Source: Clostridia bacterium (lineage in GTDB: Bacteria > Bacillota > Clostridia > Lachnospirales > Anaerotignaceae). From it: a DNA stretch of 64,000 nt. Below are positions 45,203-54,121 of this stretch, piece after piece. Position numbers and translations under genes: made by a program. Under the pieces are notes generated by a model, which was given only the letters and a program-made list of their open reading frames with translations, did not search any database and had not been told where the DNA came from. Within the stretch, counting starts at the first letter, position 1. Each line of letters starts with the position of its first letter. Location: assembly GCA_022651385.1 (NCBI GenBank), contig JALCQR010000010.1, positions 62,001 to 126,000 on the forward strand, given 5' to 3'.

Positions 45203-46990
45203 TTGAATATACTATCGGTTGAAAATGTATCAAAATCATATACGGATAAAGTGCTTTTAAAAGATGCCTCTCTGTTTTTGCATGAGAATGAAAAAATAGG
45301 CATAATCGGAATAAACGGCACAGGAAAATCAACGCTTTTAAAAATAATTGCCGGTATCGAAGAACCCCAAAGCGGCAAAGTTACAAAGGCAAACGGTATA
45401 GTTATAGGCTATCTTCCGCAGCACCCGGTTTTCAGAAAAGACGAGACGGTGCTTGAATATGTACGAAGCCGCAATCCCGAAAAAGAAGCCGAGGCAAAAG
45501 CAATGCTTACAAAATTCGGTCTTAGTGATTATGATGTAAGAATATCATCTTTGTCAGGCGGACAAAAAAAGCGTGCCGCTCTTATATCTGTGCTTATATC
45601 CCAAAGCGATATACTTGTGCTGGACGAGCCTACAAACCATATTGACAGCGAAATGGCCGAATTTTTGGAGGATTACTTAAAAAAATTTAAAGGTGCCATA
45701 ATAATGGTAACACATGACAGGTATTTTCTTGACAGTATATCAACTTCAATTGTAGAAATAGATAACGGCAAACTGTATAGATATGACACCAATTACTCAG
45801 GTTTTTTGGCATTAAAAGCGGAAAGAGAAGACATTGCTTTTGCACAGGAAAGGAAGAGAAAATCAATACTGCGTACAGAGCTTGAATGGATAAAACGCGG
45901 AGCCCAGGCAAGAAGCACAAAACAAAAAGCAAGAATAGAACGCTATGAAACAATGAAAAATATGAAAGGTCCTAAATCCGAAGATAATGTTGAAATTAGC
46001 TCAGTTGCAAGCCGGCTTGGCAAAAAGATAATTGAGCTTGAAAACATATCCAAAAGCCAAGGCGGCCGACTTCTTTTTAAAGATTTCTCATATATATTTC
46101 TTAAAAACGACCGTGTGGGTTTTATAGGGAAAAACGGCTGCGGCAAAACAACTCTTATGAAAATTATATCCGGTGAACTAAAACCTGATTCAGGCAAAGT
46201 AACGATAGGCCAAACCGTAAAAATAGGCTATTACTCACAGGAATTTGAAAATGGCGACAAAAATAAATTATCATATATGGACTCTGACAAAAAAGTGTTG
46301 GATTATATTCGCGATACAGCGGAATATGTAAAGACCGACGACGGGCTGGTATCTGCAAGCCAAATGCTTGAAAAATTTCTTTTTCCGCCGTATTTGCAGC
46401 ATACGCCTATAGGTAGGCTTTCAGGCGGAGAAAAGCGCCGTCTTAACCTATTGAGAGTTCTTATGGAAGCCCCAAATGTGCTTATACTTGATGAGCCTAC
46501 AAACGACCTTGATATAGCCACAATGACTATTTTTGAACAGTTCTTAGATACATTTGACGGTATAGTTATAACGGTATCTCACGACAGATATTTCCTTGAC
46601 AGAACGGTAAACAGGATATTTGCTTTTGAGGGCACAAATATAAAGCAGTATGAGGGCGGGTATACCGATTACAAAAACAAATGCACTTATGAAGAAGAAA
46701 CAGAAAAACCTGCTGCGGAGAAAAAAACTTATACAAATACACATGAAAAAAAATTAAAGTTCACATATAAAGAACAAAAGGAATTTGAGACAATAGAAAG
46801 CGATATATCATCTCTTGAGACAAAAATAGCTGATTTGGAAGAAGCTATGGCAAAAAGCGCTACTGATTTTGTAAAGCTTTCTGAATTGACTGAAGAAAAG
46901 AAAAAACTTGAAAAAGAGCTTGAGTATAAAATGGAGAGATGGGAATATCTTGAAGAATTAAATGAAAAAATAAAGGAACAGGAACAATAA
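45203..46990 (+). CDS. ABC-F family ATPase, Uup-like (595 aa)
   Basis: Two ABC domains without membrane segments: Walker A GINGTGKSTLLK and GKNGCGKTTLMK, signatures LSGGQKKRAAL and LSGGEKRRLNL, Walker B with DEPTNHID and DEPTNDLD, and a linker (residues about 200-265) rich in basic residues. A C-terminal coiled coil (about 525-595, KLKFTYKEQKEFETIE onward) matches the Uup/ABC-F C-terminal domain. Family role is ribosome E-site binding during translation; this subgroup is not a proven resistance factor. TTG start with AGGAG 9 bases upstream. Confidence 0.92.
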   Translation: MNILSVENVSKSYTDKVLLKDASLFLHENEKIGIIGINGTGKSTLLKIIAGIEEPQSGKVTKANGIVIGYLPQHPVFRKDETVLEYVRSRNPEKEAEAKAMLTKFGLSDYDVRISSLSGGQKKRAALISVLISQSDILVLDEPTNHIDSEMAEFLEDYLKKFKGAIIMVTHDRYFLDSISTSIVEIDNGKLYRYDTNYSGFLALKAEREDIAFAQERKRKSILRTELEWIKRGAQARSTKQKARIERYETMKNMKGPKSEDNVEISSVASRLGKKIIELENISKSQGGRLLFKDFSYIFLKNDRVGFIGKNGCGKTTLMKIISGELKPDSGKVTIGQTVKIGYYSQEFENGDKNKLSYMDSDKKVLDYIRDTAEYVKTDDGLVSASQMLEKFLFPPYLQHTPIGRLSGGEKRRLNLLRVLMEAPNVLILDEPTNDLDIATMTIFEQFLDTFDGIVITVSHDRYFLDRTVNRIFAFEGTNIKQYEGGYTDYKNKCTYEEETEKPAAEKKTYTNTHEKKLKFTYKEQKEFETIESDISSLETKIADLEEAMAKSATDFVKLSELTEEKKKLEKELEYKMERWEYLEELNEKIKEQEQ

Positions 46991-47003
46991 ATGCTGTTGT
47001 AAA

Positions 47004-47260
47004 TTGGCCGAAGGCCTAATAAAGTTTACGGCCGCACTTTTATGTACCGCAAAGATGTGCGGACGCCGCAGGCGGATTTTGCTTTAGCAAAATTACTGAA
47101 CATTATGCCAGTCAGGGTTTGGGGTGAAACCCCAAAGTATTAAGGCTTTCAACTGTTTTAGTTATTTTTTTCTAAACCCTTCAAGACCTTGGAACTCTGT
47201 CCCAAACTCTGCAAGCCTTTAAAAAGGCTTGACCTAAACTTTACAAGGCCTTCGGCCCAA
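47004..47260. repeat. MITE-like element with imperfect terminal inverted repeats
   Basis: Ends at 47004-47028 (ttggccgaaggcc...aaagttta) and 47235-47260 (taaacttta...ggccttcggcc) are near-perfect inverted copies about 25 bp long. Between them are further hairpins: CCGCAC...GTGCGG, TTTTGCTttAGCAAAA, TTTGGGG-tgaaa-CCCCAAA and AGCCTTT-aaa-AAGGCT. No transposase or plausible coding frame. Could be a non-autonomous repeat or a structured RNA; it fills the whole gap between the ABC-F gene and trpA. Confidence 0.55.
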
Positions 47261-47275
47261 AAACAGACATTATAT

Positions 47276-48046
47276 TTATCTTATTGCGTCTTTCATACTC
47301 TTAACATAATCATAAACAGGCTGAACGGAATCCCTGCCGTTTGCGCCAATAATATTTACAATAGCGGAACCAACTATAACACCGTCGGCTTTTTTAGACA
47401 TCTCCTTTGCCTGTTCAGGAGTTGAAATGCCAAAACCAATTGCAGCCGGTATATCCGTTGATTCTTTAACCAGCTTAACCATTGCGCCTATGTCAGTTGT
47501 AATATTGCTTCTCATTCCTGTAACTCCCAAAGACGAAACACAATACACAAAACCTTTTGCTTCTTTTGCTATCATCTTTATGCGGTCATGTGATGTCGGC
47601 GCCACAAGCGATATAAGGTCAAGACCGTATTTTTCGCATGTAGGAGCAAAATCCTCTTTTTCCTCATACGGTACATCAGGCAGTATAAGTCCGTCCATAC
47701 CGATTTCAGAAGCTGTTTTTAAGAATTTATCTGTTCCATATGAAAATACCACATTTGCATAAGTCATAAACACAAGCGGTATCTTTACATCCTTGCGCAC
47801 TCGTTTTACCATGTCAAAAATCTTATCTGTGGTAACACCATTTTTAAGTGCTCTTATGTTTGCTCCCTGAATTACAGGTCCTTCTGCTGTAGGGTCTGAA
47901 AACGGTATTCCTATTTCAATAATATCGGCACCAGCTTTTTCAACAGCTTTCAAAAGTTTTTCGGTAGTTTCCAAATCCGGGTCGCCGGCAGTTATAAACG
48001 GTATAAATGCCTTTCCATTTTTAAATGCTTCTTTTATATGGCTCAT
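47276..48046 (-). CDS. trpA: Tryptophan synthase alpha subunit (256 aa)
   Basis: TIM-barrel subunit that splits indole-3-glycerol phosphate. Catalytic Glu in [21 protein letters not shown], Asp in [12 protein letters not shown], and [13 protein letters not shown] phosphate site. Start overlaps the trpB stop (ATGA). Last gene of trpEGDCFBA. Confidence 0.97.
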   Translation of the reverse strand: MSHIKEAFKNGKAFIPFITAGDPDLETTEKLLKAVEKAGADIIEIGIPFSDPTAEGPVIQGANIRALKNGVTTDKIFDMVKRVRKDVKIPLVFMTYANVVFSYGTDKFLKTASEIGMDGLILPDVPYEEKEDFAPTCEKYGLDLISLVAPTSHDRIKMIAKEAKGFVYCVSSLGVTGMRSNITTDIGAMVKLVKESTDIPAAIGFGISTPEQAKEMSKKADGVIVGSAIVNIIGANGRDSVQPVYDYVKSMKDAIR

Positions 48047-49227
48047 TCTGAAATCTCCTCTCCTCTGTAACGTGCTATTGCGGCACAGTCTTTGTCTCCG
48101 CGTCCCGAAATATTAATTACGATTATTTTGTCTTTAGCCATAGTAGGTGCAAGCTTCATTGCATACGCCACTGCATGTGCGCTTTCGATTGCCGGTATTA
48201 TGCCTTCCGTTCTTGAAAGATACTCAAAAGCGTCAACTGCTTCGTCATCCGTTATAGGCACGTACTGTGCTCTTCCCGTATCATGAAGGTAAGCATGTTC
48301 AGGACCTATGCCCGGGTAATCAAGACCAGCCGAAATTGAATATACAGGCGCAATCTGACCGTATTTGTCTTGGCAGAAATATGACTTCATTCCATGGAAT
48401 ATGCCGAGTCTTCCTGTGGATATTGTGGCTGCAGTTTCAAATGTGTCAGCCCCTCTGCCTGCTGCCTCGCAGCCTATAAGCTGTACATTTTTATCATTTA
48501 TAAAGTTATAAAAAGCACCTATTGCGTTTGAGCCGCCTCCAACACATGCTATAACTGCGTCTGGAAGCTTTCCTTCTTTTTCAAGACACTGTTCTTTTAT
48601 CTCTTTTGAAATAACCGACTGGAAATCACGTACAATTGTCGGGAAAGGATGAGGTCCCATTACGGAACCGAGAACATAATGTGTATCTGCAATTCTGCTG
48701 GTCCATTCTCTCATTGTTTCTGATACGGCGTCTTTAAGCGTTCCTGTTCCGGTTGTGACTTCATGCACTTTTGCTCCCAAAAGACGCATTTTGTATACGT
48801 TAAGAGCCTGTCTTTTTGTATCCTCTATGCCCATGAATACTTCACATTCCATATCCATAAGAGCCGCTACTGTTGCAGTTGCCACGCCGTGCTGACCTGC
48901 TCCCGTTTCAGCAATTACTCGTGTTTTGCCCATTTTCTTTGCAAGAAGCACCTGTCCCAAAACGTTGTTTATTTTGTGTGCTCCCGTATGGTTCAGGTCT
49001 TCTCTTTTAAGATAAATCTTTGCTCCGCCGAGGTCCTTTGTCATCTTTTCTGCATAATATAAAAGCGACGGCCTTCCGGCATACTCCTTAAAAAGTTTCT
49101 GAAGTTCATCGTTGAACTGCTTGTCGTTTTTGTAATAGTTATAAGCATCTTCAAGCTCAATAACTGCATTCATAAGTGTTTCAGGTATGTACTGACCGCC
49201 ATGTATACCAAATCTTCCTTTTGACAT
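48043..49227 (-). CDS. trpB: Tryptophan synthase beta subunit (394 aa)
   Basis: PLP enzyme joining indole and serine. PLP lysine in [44 protein letters not shown] phosphate loop. The ATG directly follows the trpF stop and AAGGAGTG precedes it. Typical TrpB1 length, partner TrpA next. Confidence 0.98.
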   Translation of the reverse strand: MSKGRFGIHGGQYIPETLMNAVIELEDAYNYYKNDKQFNDELQKLFKEYAGRPSLLYYAEKMTKDLGGAKIYLKREDLNHTGAHKINNVLGQVLLAKKMGKTRVIAETGAGQHGVATATVAALMDMECEVFMGIEDTKRQALNVYKMRLLGAKVHEVTTGTGTLKDAVSETMREWTSRIADTHYVLGSVMGPHPFPTIVRDFQSVISKEIKEQCLEKEGKLPDAVIACVGGGSNAIGAFYNFINDKNVQLIGCEAAGRGADTFETAATISTGRLGIFHGMKSYFCQDKYGQIAPVYSISAGLDYPGIGPEHAYLHDTGRAQYVPITDDEAVDAFEYLSRTEGIIPAIESAHAVAYAMKLAPTMAKDKIIVINISGRGDKDCAAIARYRGEEISE

Positions 49228-49842
49228 TTATTTCACTCCTTCTTCTCTTACGGCTTTTACAGCCGCTCTAATTTTAAATTTGTCTTTTTTTCCGTCTGTC
49301 TCAACATTGCTGCTAATATCAACCGCATAAGGCTTAAATTTTTCAATTGCCTTCGGTATATTTTCAGGCGTAAGACCGCCTGCCAATATAAAGTCACGGC
49401 CTATGTTTTTTATAAGCGACCATTCAAAACTTTCGCCCGTACCATAGCCGTTATCAAGCATAATTTTGTCAGCACTGCTTATTTTTGCTTTCTCTATATC
49501 GTTATTTGAACGTATTTTAAATGCTTTCCATATTTCGGCCTGCGGTATTTTTTTTCTTAATTCTTCAATATACTCTTCATCTTCACCTCCGTGAAGCTGA
49601 ACTATATCTATAATTCTTTTGTTATAGATTTCCGAAACAAAATCCTGATTTTCGTTTACAAATACACCAACGGTTTTTATGCCCGGCAAAATAATTTGCT
49701 TTAAATTTCCGGCTTGTTCTTCTGAAACATATCTCCGGCTTTTTTTATAAAATACAAAGCCCACATAATCCGGCTTTGCCTCATTACAATACTTGGCGTC
49801 CTCAAGTCTTTTAAGACCGCATATTTTTATTTTGGTTTTCAA
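49228..49842 (-). CDS. trpF: Phosphoribosylanthranilate isomerase (204 aa)
   Basis: TIM barrel: KIKICGLKRLEDAKYCNEAKPDYVGFVF with the catalytic Cys, VGVFVN, VQLHGGEDEEYI, and LAGGLTPENIPKAI, then AVDISSNVET. TTG start at 49842, with AGGAGG about 9 bases upstream at the end of trpC. Confidence 0.95.
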   Translation of the reverse strand: MKTKIKICGLKRLEDAKYCNEAKPDYVGFVFYKKSRRYVSEEQAGNLKQIILPGIKTVGVFVNENQDFVSEIYNKRIIDIVQLHGGEDEEYIEELRKKIPQAEIWKAFKIRSNNDIEKAKISSADKIMLDNGYGTGESFEWSLIKNIGRDFILAGGLTPENIPKAIEKFKPYAVDISSNVETDGKKDKFKIRAAVKAVREEGVK

Positions 49843-49844
49843 TA

Positions 49845-50621
49845 TTACGCCCTCCTGAAATCATCAAGCATCTGTTTTTTGTTCTCGGATTTCATAAAAG
49901 CCTCGCCTATAAGCACGGCATCCGCATCTATGCTTTTAATCAAATGTACATCGTTGGCCGTTTTAACTCCTGATTCAGCAACATATATAACATTTTCGGG
50001 GATTTCTTCCCTTAGTCTTTGGGCATTTGAAAAATTAACTGTGAAGTTTTTGAGATTTCTGTTGTTTACGCCTATTATTCTTGCTCCCGCATCGGCAGCC
50101 GATTTAATCTCTTTTTCATCGTGGGCTTCAGCCAAAGCGGATATGCCCAATATATCGCATATGCCTATGTACTTTTCAACCGTTTTTGTATCAAGAAGTG
50201 CACAAATTAAAAGTACGGCGTCAGCACCCATACACTTAGCTTCATATATCTGATACTCATCTACAGTAAAATCTTTTCGTATCATGGGCAGAGTAATTTT
50301 TTCTCGTATTTCTTTAAAAATATCATCAGAACCGAGAAACCATTTAGGCTCCGTAAGACACGATACACAGTCGGCTCCGGCTTTTTCATATTCTTCGGCT
50401 ATATCCAAATACGGAAAATTTTCTGAAATAATACCCTTGGAAGGTGAGGCTTTTTTCACTTCGCATATAAATGAAAGACCGCTTTTTTTAAGCGTGTTTT
50501 CAAACCTGAAATTGCCTCTGGGCATACTTAAAGCCTTTTCTTTTATTTCTTCAAGAGGTTTTATTTCTTTGGCAGCAGCAATACGTTTTTTTGAGAAAGC
50601 TGCAATATCGTCAAGTATCAT
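49845..50621 (-). CDS. trpC: Indole-3-glycerol phosphate synthase (258 aa)
   Basis: SFICEVKKASPSKGII carries the catalytic Lys region, ISCLTEPKWFLGS-like CVSCLTEPKWFLGSDD, LPMIRKDFTVDEYQIYEA, IGVNNRNLKNF, and VAESGVKT/VLIGEAFM. Nine bp separate it from trpD. Confidence 0.96.
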   Translation of the reverse strand: MILDDIAAFSKKRIAAAKEIKPLEEIKEKALSMPRGNFRFENTLKKSGLSFICEVKKASPSKGIISENFPYLDIAEEYEKAGADCVSCLTEPKWFLGSDDIFKEIREKITLPMIRKDFTVDEYQIYEAKCMGADAVLLICALLDTKTVEKYIGICDILGISALAEAHDEKEIKSAADAGARIIGVNNRNLKNFTVNFSNAQRLREEIPENVIYVAESGVKTANDVHLIKSIDADAVLIGEAFMKSENKKQMLDDFRRA

Positions 50622-50630
50622 ATTATCGCC

Positions 50631-51638
50631 TCATTCGTTGGAGTATTTTATAAATTCATCAAGCTTTTTCTTTGCAAGACCGCTGTCTATAAGCTCTGCC
50701 GCAAGCTTCACGCCCTTATTGAGACTTTCTGCTTTTCCGGCTATATATAACCCTGCTCCGGCATTTAGTAAAACAGCATTTCTTTTAGCTCCTTTTTGAC
50801 CGTTTAAAATATCAAGTGTAATTTGGGCGTTTTCCTTTGGAGTACCGCCTACAAGATCGGATTTTTTACATCTTTCAAAACCAAAATCCTCAGGCTTTAT
50901 AACGTAGTTTTTAATTTCACTGTCCTTAAACTCGCATACGGCCGTTTCGTCAGACATTGAAATCTCGTCAAGTTTATCTCTGCCATAAACAACCATTCCC
51001 CTTTTAACACCGAGTTTGCAAAGCACTTTTGCGAGCGGCTCAACAAGTCCTTCGCTGTAAACACCTAAAACCTGCATATTGGCGGAAGCCGGATTTGTAA
51101 GAGGTCCAAGTATATTAAAAACTGTTCTTACACCAAGTTCTTTTCTTACGGGACCTACATATTTCATTGATGTGTGGTAAACTTGAGCAAAAAAGAAGCA
51201 TATGCCTATTTTTTTAAGAAGCTCGATACATTTTTCAGGTGATAAATTTATGTTTACTCCAAGAGCTTCAAGGCAGTCGGCAGCACCGCTTTTTGATGAA
51301 GCCGCTCTGTTTCCGTGTTTTGCAACCTTAACTCCGGATGCTGCTGCAACAATTGAGGAAGTTGTTGAGATATTAAAGGAGTTTGCTCCGTCCCCGCCTG
51401 TTCCCACAATCTCAAGAAGGTCCTCATTGTCTTCAAATGGCAGAGCATGTTTTCTCATTCCGGCTGCACATGCCGTTATCTCATCAATTGTTTCGCCTTT
51501 TGCAGAAAGAGCCGCCAAAAACGCCGCCGTCTGTACTTGAGATGTCTCACCATTCATTATTTCGTTCATTACTTCAATTGCTTCGTTATAATCAAGGTCT
51601 TTATGGTCAATTATTTTTGCCGTTGCTTCTTTAATCAT
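50631..51638 (-). CDS. trpD: Anthranilate phosphoribosyltransferase (335 aa)
   Basis: Type III phosphoribosyltransferase: [46 protein letters not shown] (Mg-PRPP site), and LGPLTNPA. Start at 51638 ([10 protein letters not shown]) is better spaced from AAAGGAG than the ATG at 51644. Confidence 0.96.
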   Translation of the reverse strand: MIKEATAKIIDHKDLDYNEAIEVMNEIMNGETSQVQTAAFLAALSAKGETIDEITACAAGMRKHALPFEDNEDLLEIVGTGGDGANSFNISTTSSIVAAASGVKVAKHGNRAASSKSGAADCLEALGVNINLSPEKCIELLKKIGICFFFAQVYHTSMKYVGPVRKELGVRTVFNILGPLTNPASANMQVLGVYSEGLVEPLAKVLCKLGVKRGMVVYGRDKLDEISMSDETAVCEFKDSEIKNYVIKPEDFGFERCKKSDLVGGTPKENAQITLDILNGQKGAKRNAVLLNAGAGLYIAGKAESLNKGVKLAAELIDSGLAKKKLDEFIKYSNE

Positions 51639-51652
51639 TTTCATTCACTCCT

Positions 51653-52219
51653 TTATAAATTCACAAAATTTCTGATTATTTCCATTCCCTTTGGTGTTAG
51701 TATCGATTCGGGATGAAATTGTAAACCAAATATCTGATATTTATTATGCATTACCGCCATTATTTCCCCATCATCCGCTCTCGCCGTTATTTTAAGACAT
51801 TCAGGTATAGTCTTTTCAACTGCTGAAAGGGAATGGTACCTGCCGCCGAGTATTTTTGTTTCAAGGCCATTAAATATAGGACACGTATCGTCAATATCTA
51901 TTTCGGACTGTTTGCCGTGCATAAGTTCTTTGGCATAAGATATTGTTGCTCCGAAAGCCTCGCATATCGCCTGATGTCCGAGACACACACCCAAAACAGG
52001 CGTCGTTTTGCCAAGCTCAAAAGCTGTTTCTATACAAATGCCGGCGTTTTCTGGACGTCCCGGGCCGGGAGATAAAATAATGTGGTCTGGCTTTAGTTTT
52101 TTAACTTCTTCAACTGTCATTTCATTGTTTCTTATTACCTTTATGTCACTTCTTAATGTTCCTACAAACTGGTAGAGGTTATATGAAAAACTGTCGAAAT
52201 TATCTATTAAAAGTATCAT
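51653..52219 (-). CDS. trpG: Anthranilate synthase component II, glutamine amidotransferase (188 aa)
   Basis: Class I amidotransferase giving ammonia to TrpE. NFDSFSYNL start, oxyanion LSPGPGRPENAGI, nucleophile in VLGVCLGHQAICEAFG, His-Glu pair in GLQFHPESILTP. Starts within the trpE stop (4-bp overlap) with GAGGAGGGG ahead. Not fused to trpD. Confidence 0.97.
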   Translation of the reverse strand: MILLIDNFDSFSYNLYQFVGTLRSDIKVIRNNEMTVEEVKKLKPDHIILSPGPGRPENAGICIETAFELGKTTPVLGVCLGHQAICEAFGATISYAKELMHGKQSEIDIDDTCPIFNGLETKILGGRYHSLSAVEKTIPECLKITARADDGEIMAVMHNKYQIFGLQFHPESILTPKGMEIIRNFVNL

Positions 52220-53685
52220 TCCAACCCCTCCTCTGCTGTCTCAATTGCATCCAAAACCGCTTTTGCTTTGTTTATACATTCCTGATATTCATTTTCCGGC
52301 ACACTGTCGGCAACAATACCGGCTCCGGAACGAATGAAAATCTTTCCGTTTTTCTTAAACACAATTCTTATGGCTATGCATGTGTCGAGGTTTCCGGTAA
52401 AGTCTATGTATCCAATGGCTCCGCCGTAAATTCCCCTTTTGTTGTTTTCAAGTTCATTTATAATCTCACATGCTCTAATCTTTGGAGCTCCAGACAATGT
52501 TCCGGCTGGAAGCACCGAACCTACGGCGTCAAGAGCGTCAAGGCCTTGTTTTATCTGTCCCTTTACAGTTGAGCCTATGTGCATTACATGAGAAAAACGT
52601 TCTATTACCATATGTTTTTCAACTTCAACAGTACCAAACTCGCTAATCTTTCCTATATCGTTTCGTCCCAAATCAACAAGCATGTTATGTTCTGCTTTTT
52701 CTTTTTCATCTGAAAGAAGCTCCTGCTCAAGCTTTAAATCTTCTTCGTATGTCTTTCCTCTCGGCCTCGTTCCGGCAAGAGGAAAAGTATGAAGCACACC
52801 GTTTTCAAGTTTAACAAGCGTTTCCGGAGACGCTCCCGCAATCTCAATATCATCGCTTGAGAAATAAAACATATACGGCGATGGATTGGTACACCTCAAA
52901 ACTCTGTAAGTATCAAATAGGCTTCCCTCAAAATCTGCTTCCAGTCTGTTTGAAAGCACTACCTGAAATATATCGCCTTCATGTATATAGTTTTTTGCTT
53001 TTTCAACCATTTCACAGTATCCGTCTTTGTCAAAAAGTGCTCTGTAATCAGACGTTTTTCTGCCGCTTAATTTTATTTGAGGTGTTCCGTTTAAAATAAG
53101 CTCCTTTAAGTTTTTAAGCTCCATTTCGGCTCTGTTATATTCAGTTTCTATCTCGTCGCAGCGTATATTTACTATAAGCACTATTTTTTGTCTGTAATTG
53201 TCAAATGCTATAACTTTATCAAAAAGCATTAGGTCTACATCTTTGAAGCCTTCCTCATCTTTTGCATCAAGCTGCAAAGACGGTTCGGCGTATTTTATAT
53301 AGTCATAAGAAAAATATCCCACAAGCCCGCCTGTAAATGACGGGAGATAATCAAACTTAGGGCTTTTATTGTTTTCAATAACCTGGCGGATTGTATCGGC
53401 CGGATTTTTAACTTTCATATCTATTGCCGAGCCTTCAAACGTCATTTTTCCGGCTGTACACGTAATTTCCATCTTAGGGTCAAAACCTAAAAACGTATAC
53501 CGTCCCCATTTTTGTTTGTCCTCGGCCGATTCCAGTATAAAACAATGCTTGCTTACGTTTTTCAGTTTTCTTAAAACTTCGATAGGTGTACACCTGTCCG
53601 AGTAAATTTCACAGCTTATAGGAATTACTTTGTACATTCCTGTCTCGGCAATTTTTGCCGCTTCCTCAAATAATGGCCTTGTCAT
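52216..53685 (-). CDS. trpE: Anthranilate synthase component I (489 aa)
   Basis: Chorismate-utilising domain with LSNRLEADFEGSLFDTYRVLR, ASPETLVKLENG, LAGTRPRGKTYEEDL, LVDLGRNDIGKI, HVMHIGSTVKG and SGAPKIRACEII. The N-terminal Trp-binding element reads VIPISCEIYSDRCTPIEVL, slightly different from the usual LLES feedback motif, though LES occurs later in CFILESAEDKQKWGRY where the feedback serine normally lies. Start at 53685 is set by AAAGGTG 8-11 bases upstream; the open frame upstream is T-box leader. Confidence 0.96.
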   Translation of the reverse strand: MTRPLFEEAAKIAETGMYKVIPISCEIYSDRCTPIEVLRKLKNVSKHCFILESAEDKQKWGRYTFLGFDPKMEITCTAGKMTFEGSAIDMKVKNPADTIRQVIENNKSPKFDYLPSFTGGLVGYFSYDYIKYAEPSLQLDAKDEEGFKDVDLMLFDKVIAFDNYRQKIVLIVNIRCDEIETEYNRAEMELKNLKELILNGTPQIKLSGRKTSDYRALFDKDGYCEMVEKAKNYIHEGDIFQVVLSNRLEADFEGSLFDTYRVLRCTNPSPYMFYFSSDDIEIAGASPETLVKLENGVLHTFPLAGTRPRGKTYEEDLKLEQELLSDEKEKAEHNMLVDLGRNDIGKISEFGTVEVEKHMVIERFSHVMHIGSTVKGQIKQGLDALDAVGSVLPAGTLSGAPKIRACEIINELENNKRGIYGGAIGYIDFTGNLDTCIAIRIVFKKNGKIFIRSGAGIVADSVPENEYQECINKAKAVLDAIETAEEGLE

Positions 53686-53725
53686 TTTACCAACACCTTT
53701 CTTTTGATTCTCTGCCAGGAACAAC

Positions 53726-54025
53726 AAAAAAGACCCGCCCCTGACAATTAATATTGTCAAGGACGAGCCTATAATCTCGCGGTGCCACCTTGATTCACGG
53801 CCATTACGCCGTGCACTTAGCAGGATACCAACATATCCCCGGCAACTGACGTATGCCCACACGTTACAGAATACTAAGCAAAAACATGCCTTTCACTGCA
53901 CCCTCAGCGGTCCATTTGATGAATTGTTTTCTGCCCGATTCTCAGCAACGCGGGCTCTCTGTAAGAGCATTAACACCGTTATCTCCGCTTCAACGGTTTA
54001 ACTTAAAATACTTAATTAAATTATG
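53726..54025 (-). ncRNA. Tryptophan T-box leader of the trp operon
   Basis: Minus strand: AGAGAG in stem I, specifier AAA-UGG-A followed by CCGC that pairs with GCGG on the 5' side (UGG at 53914-53912), T-box AAGGTGGCACCGCG (53791-53778) and a long terminator stem (53769-53732) followed by T6. The T-box UGGC predicts a discriminator G, as in bacterial tRNA-Trp, so specifier and acceptor evidence agree. Confidence 0.95.
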
Positions 54026-54030
54026 GAGTA

Positions 54031-54060
54031 ATTATAACCCTATAAATTAAATTTTGTCAA
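54031..54060 (-). promoter_or_regulatory. trp operon promoter
   Basis: Minus strand TTGACA (54060-54055), 18-bp spacer, TATAAT (54036-54031). Confidence 0.82.
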
Positions 54061-54121
54061 TAGATAATTTCAATTTTTTTGAATCTTTTTTCGACTAATA
54101 AAATCACAGTCAATTGCTGCA

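Noticed and set aside
52216-53862. Longer trpE start at 53862
   Set aside because: The extra 59 codons run through the T-box terminator and T-box sequence; the ATG at 53685 has a proper ribosome site.
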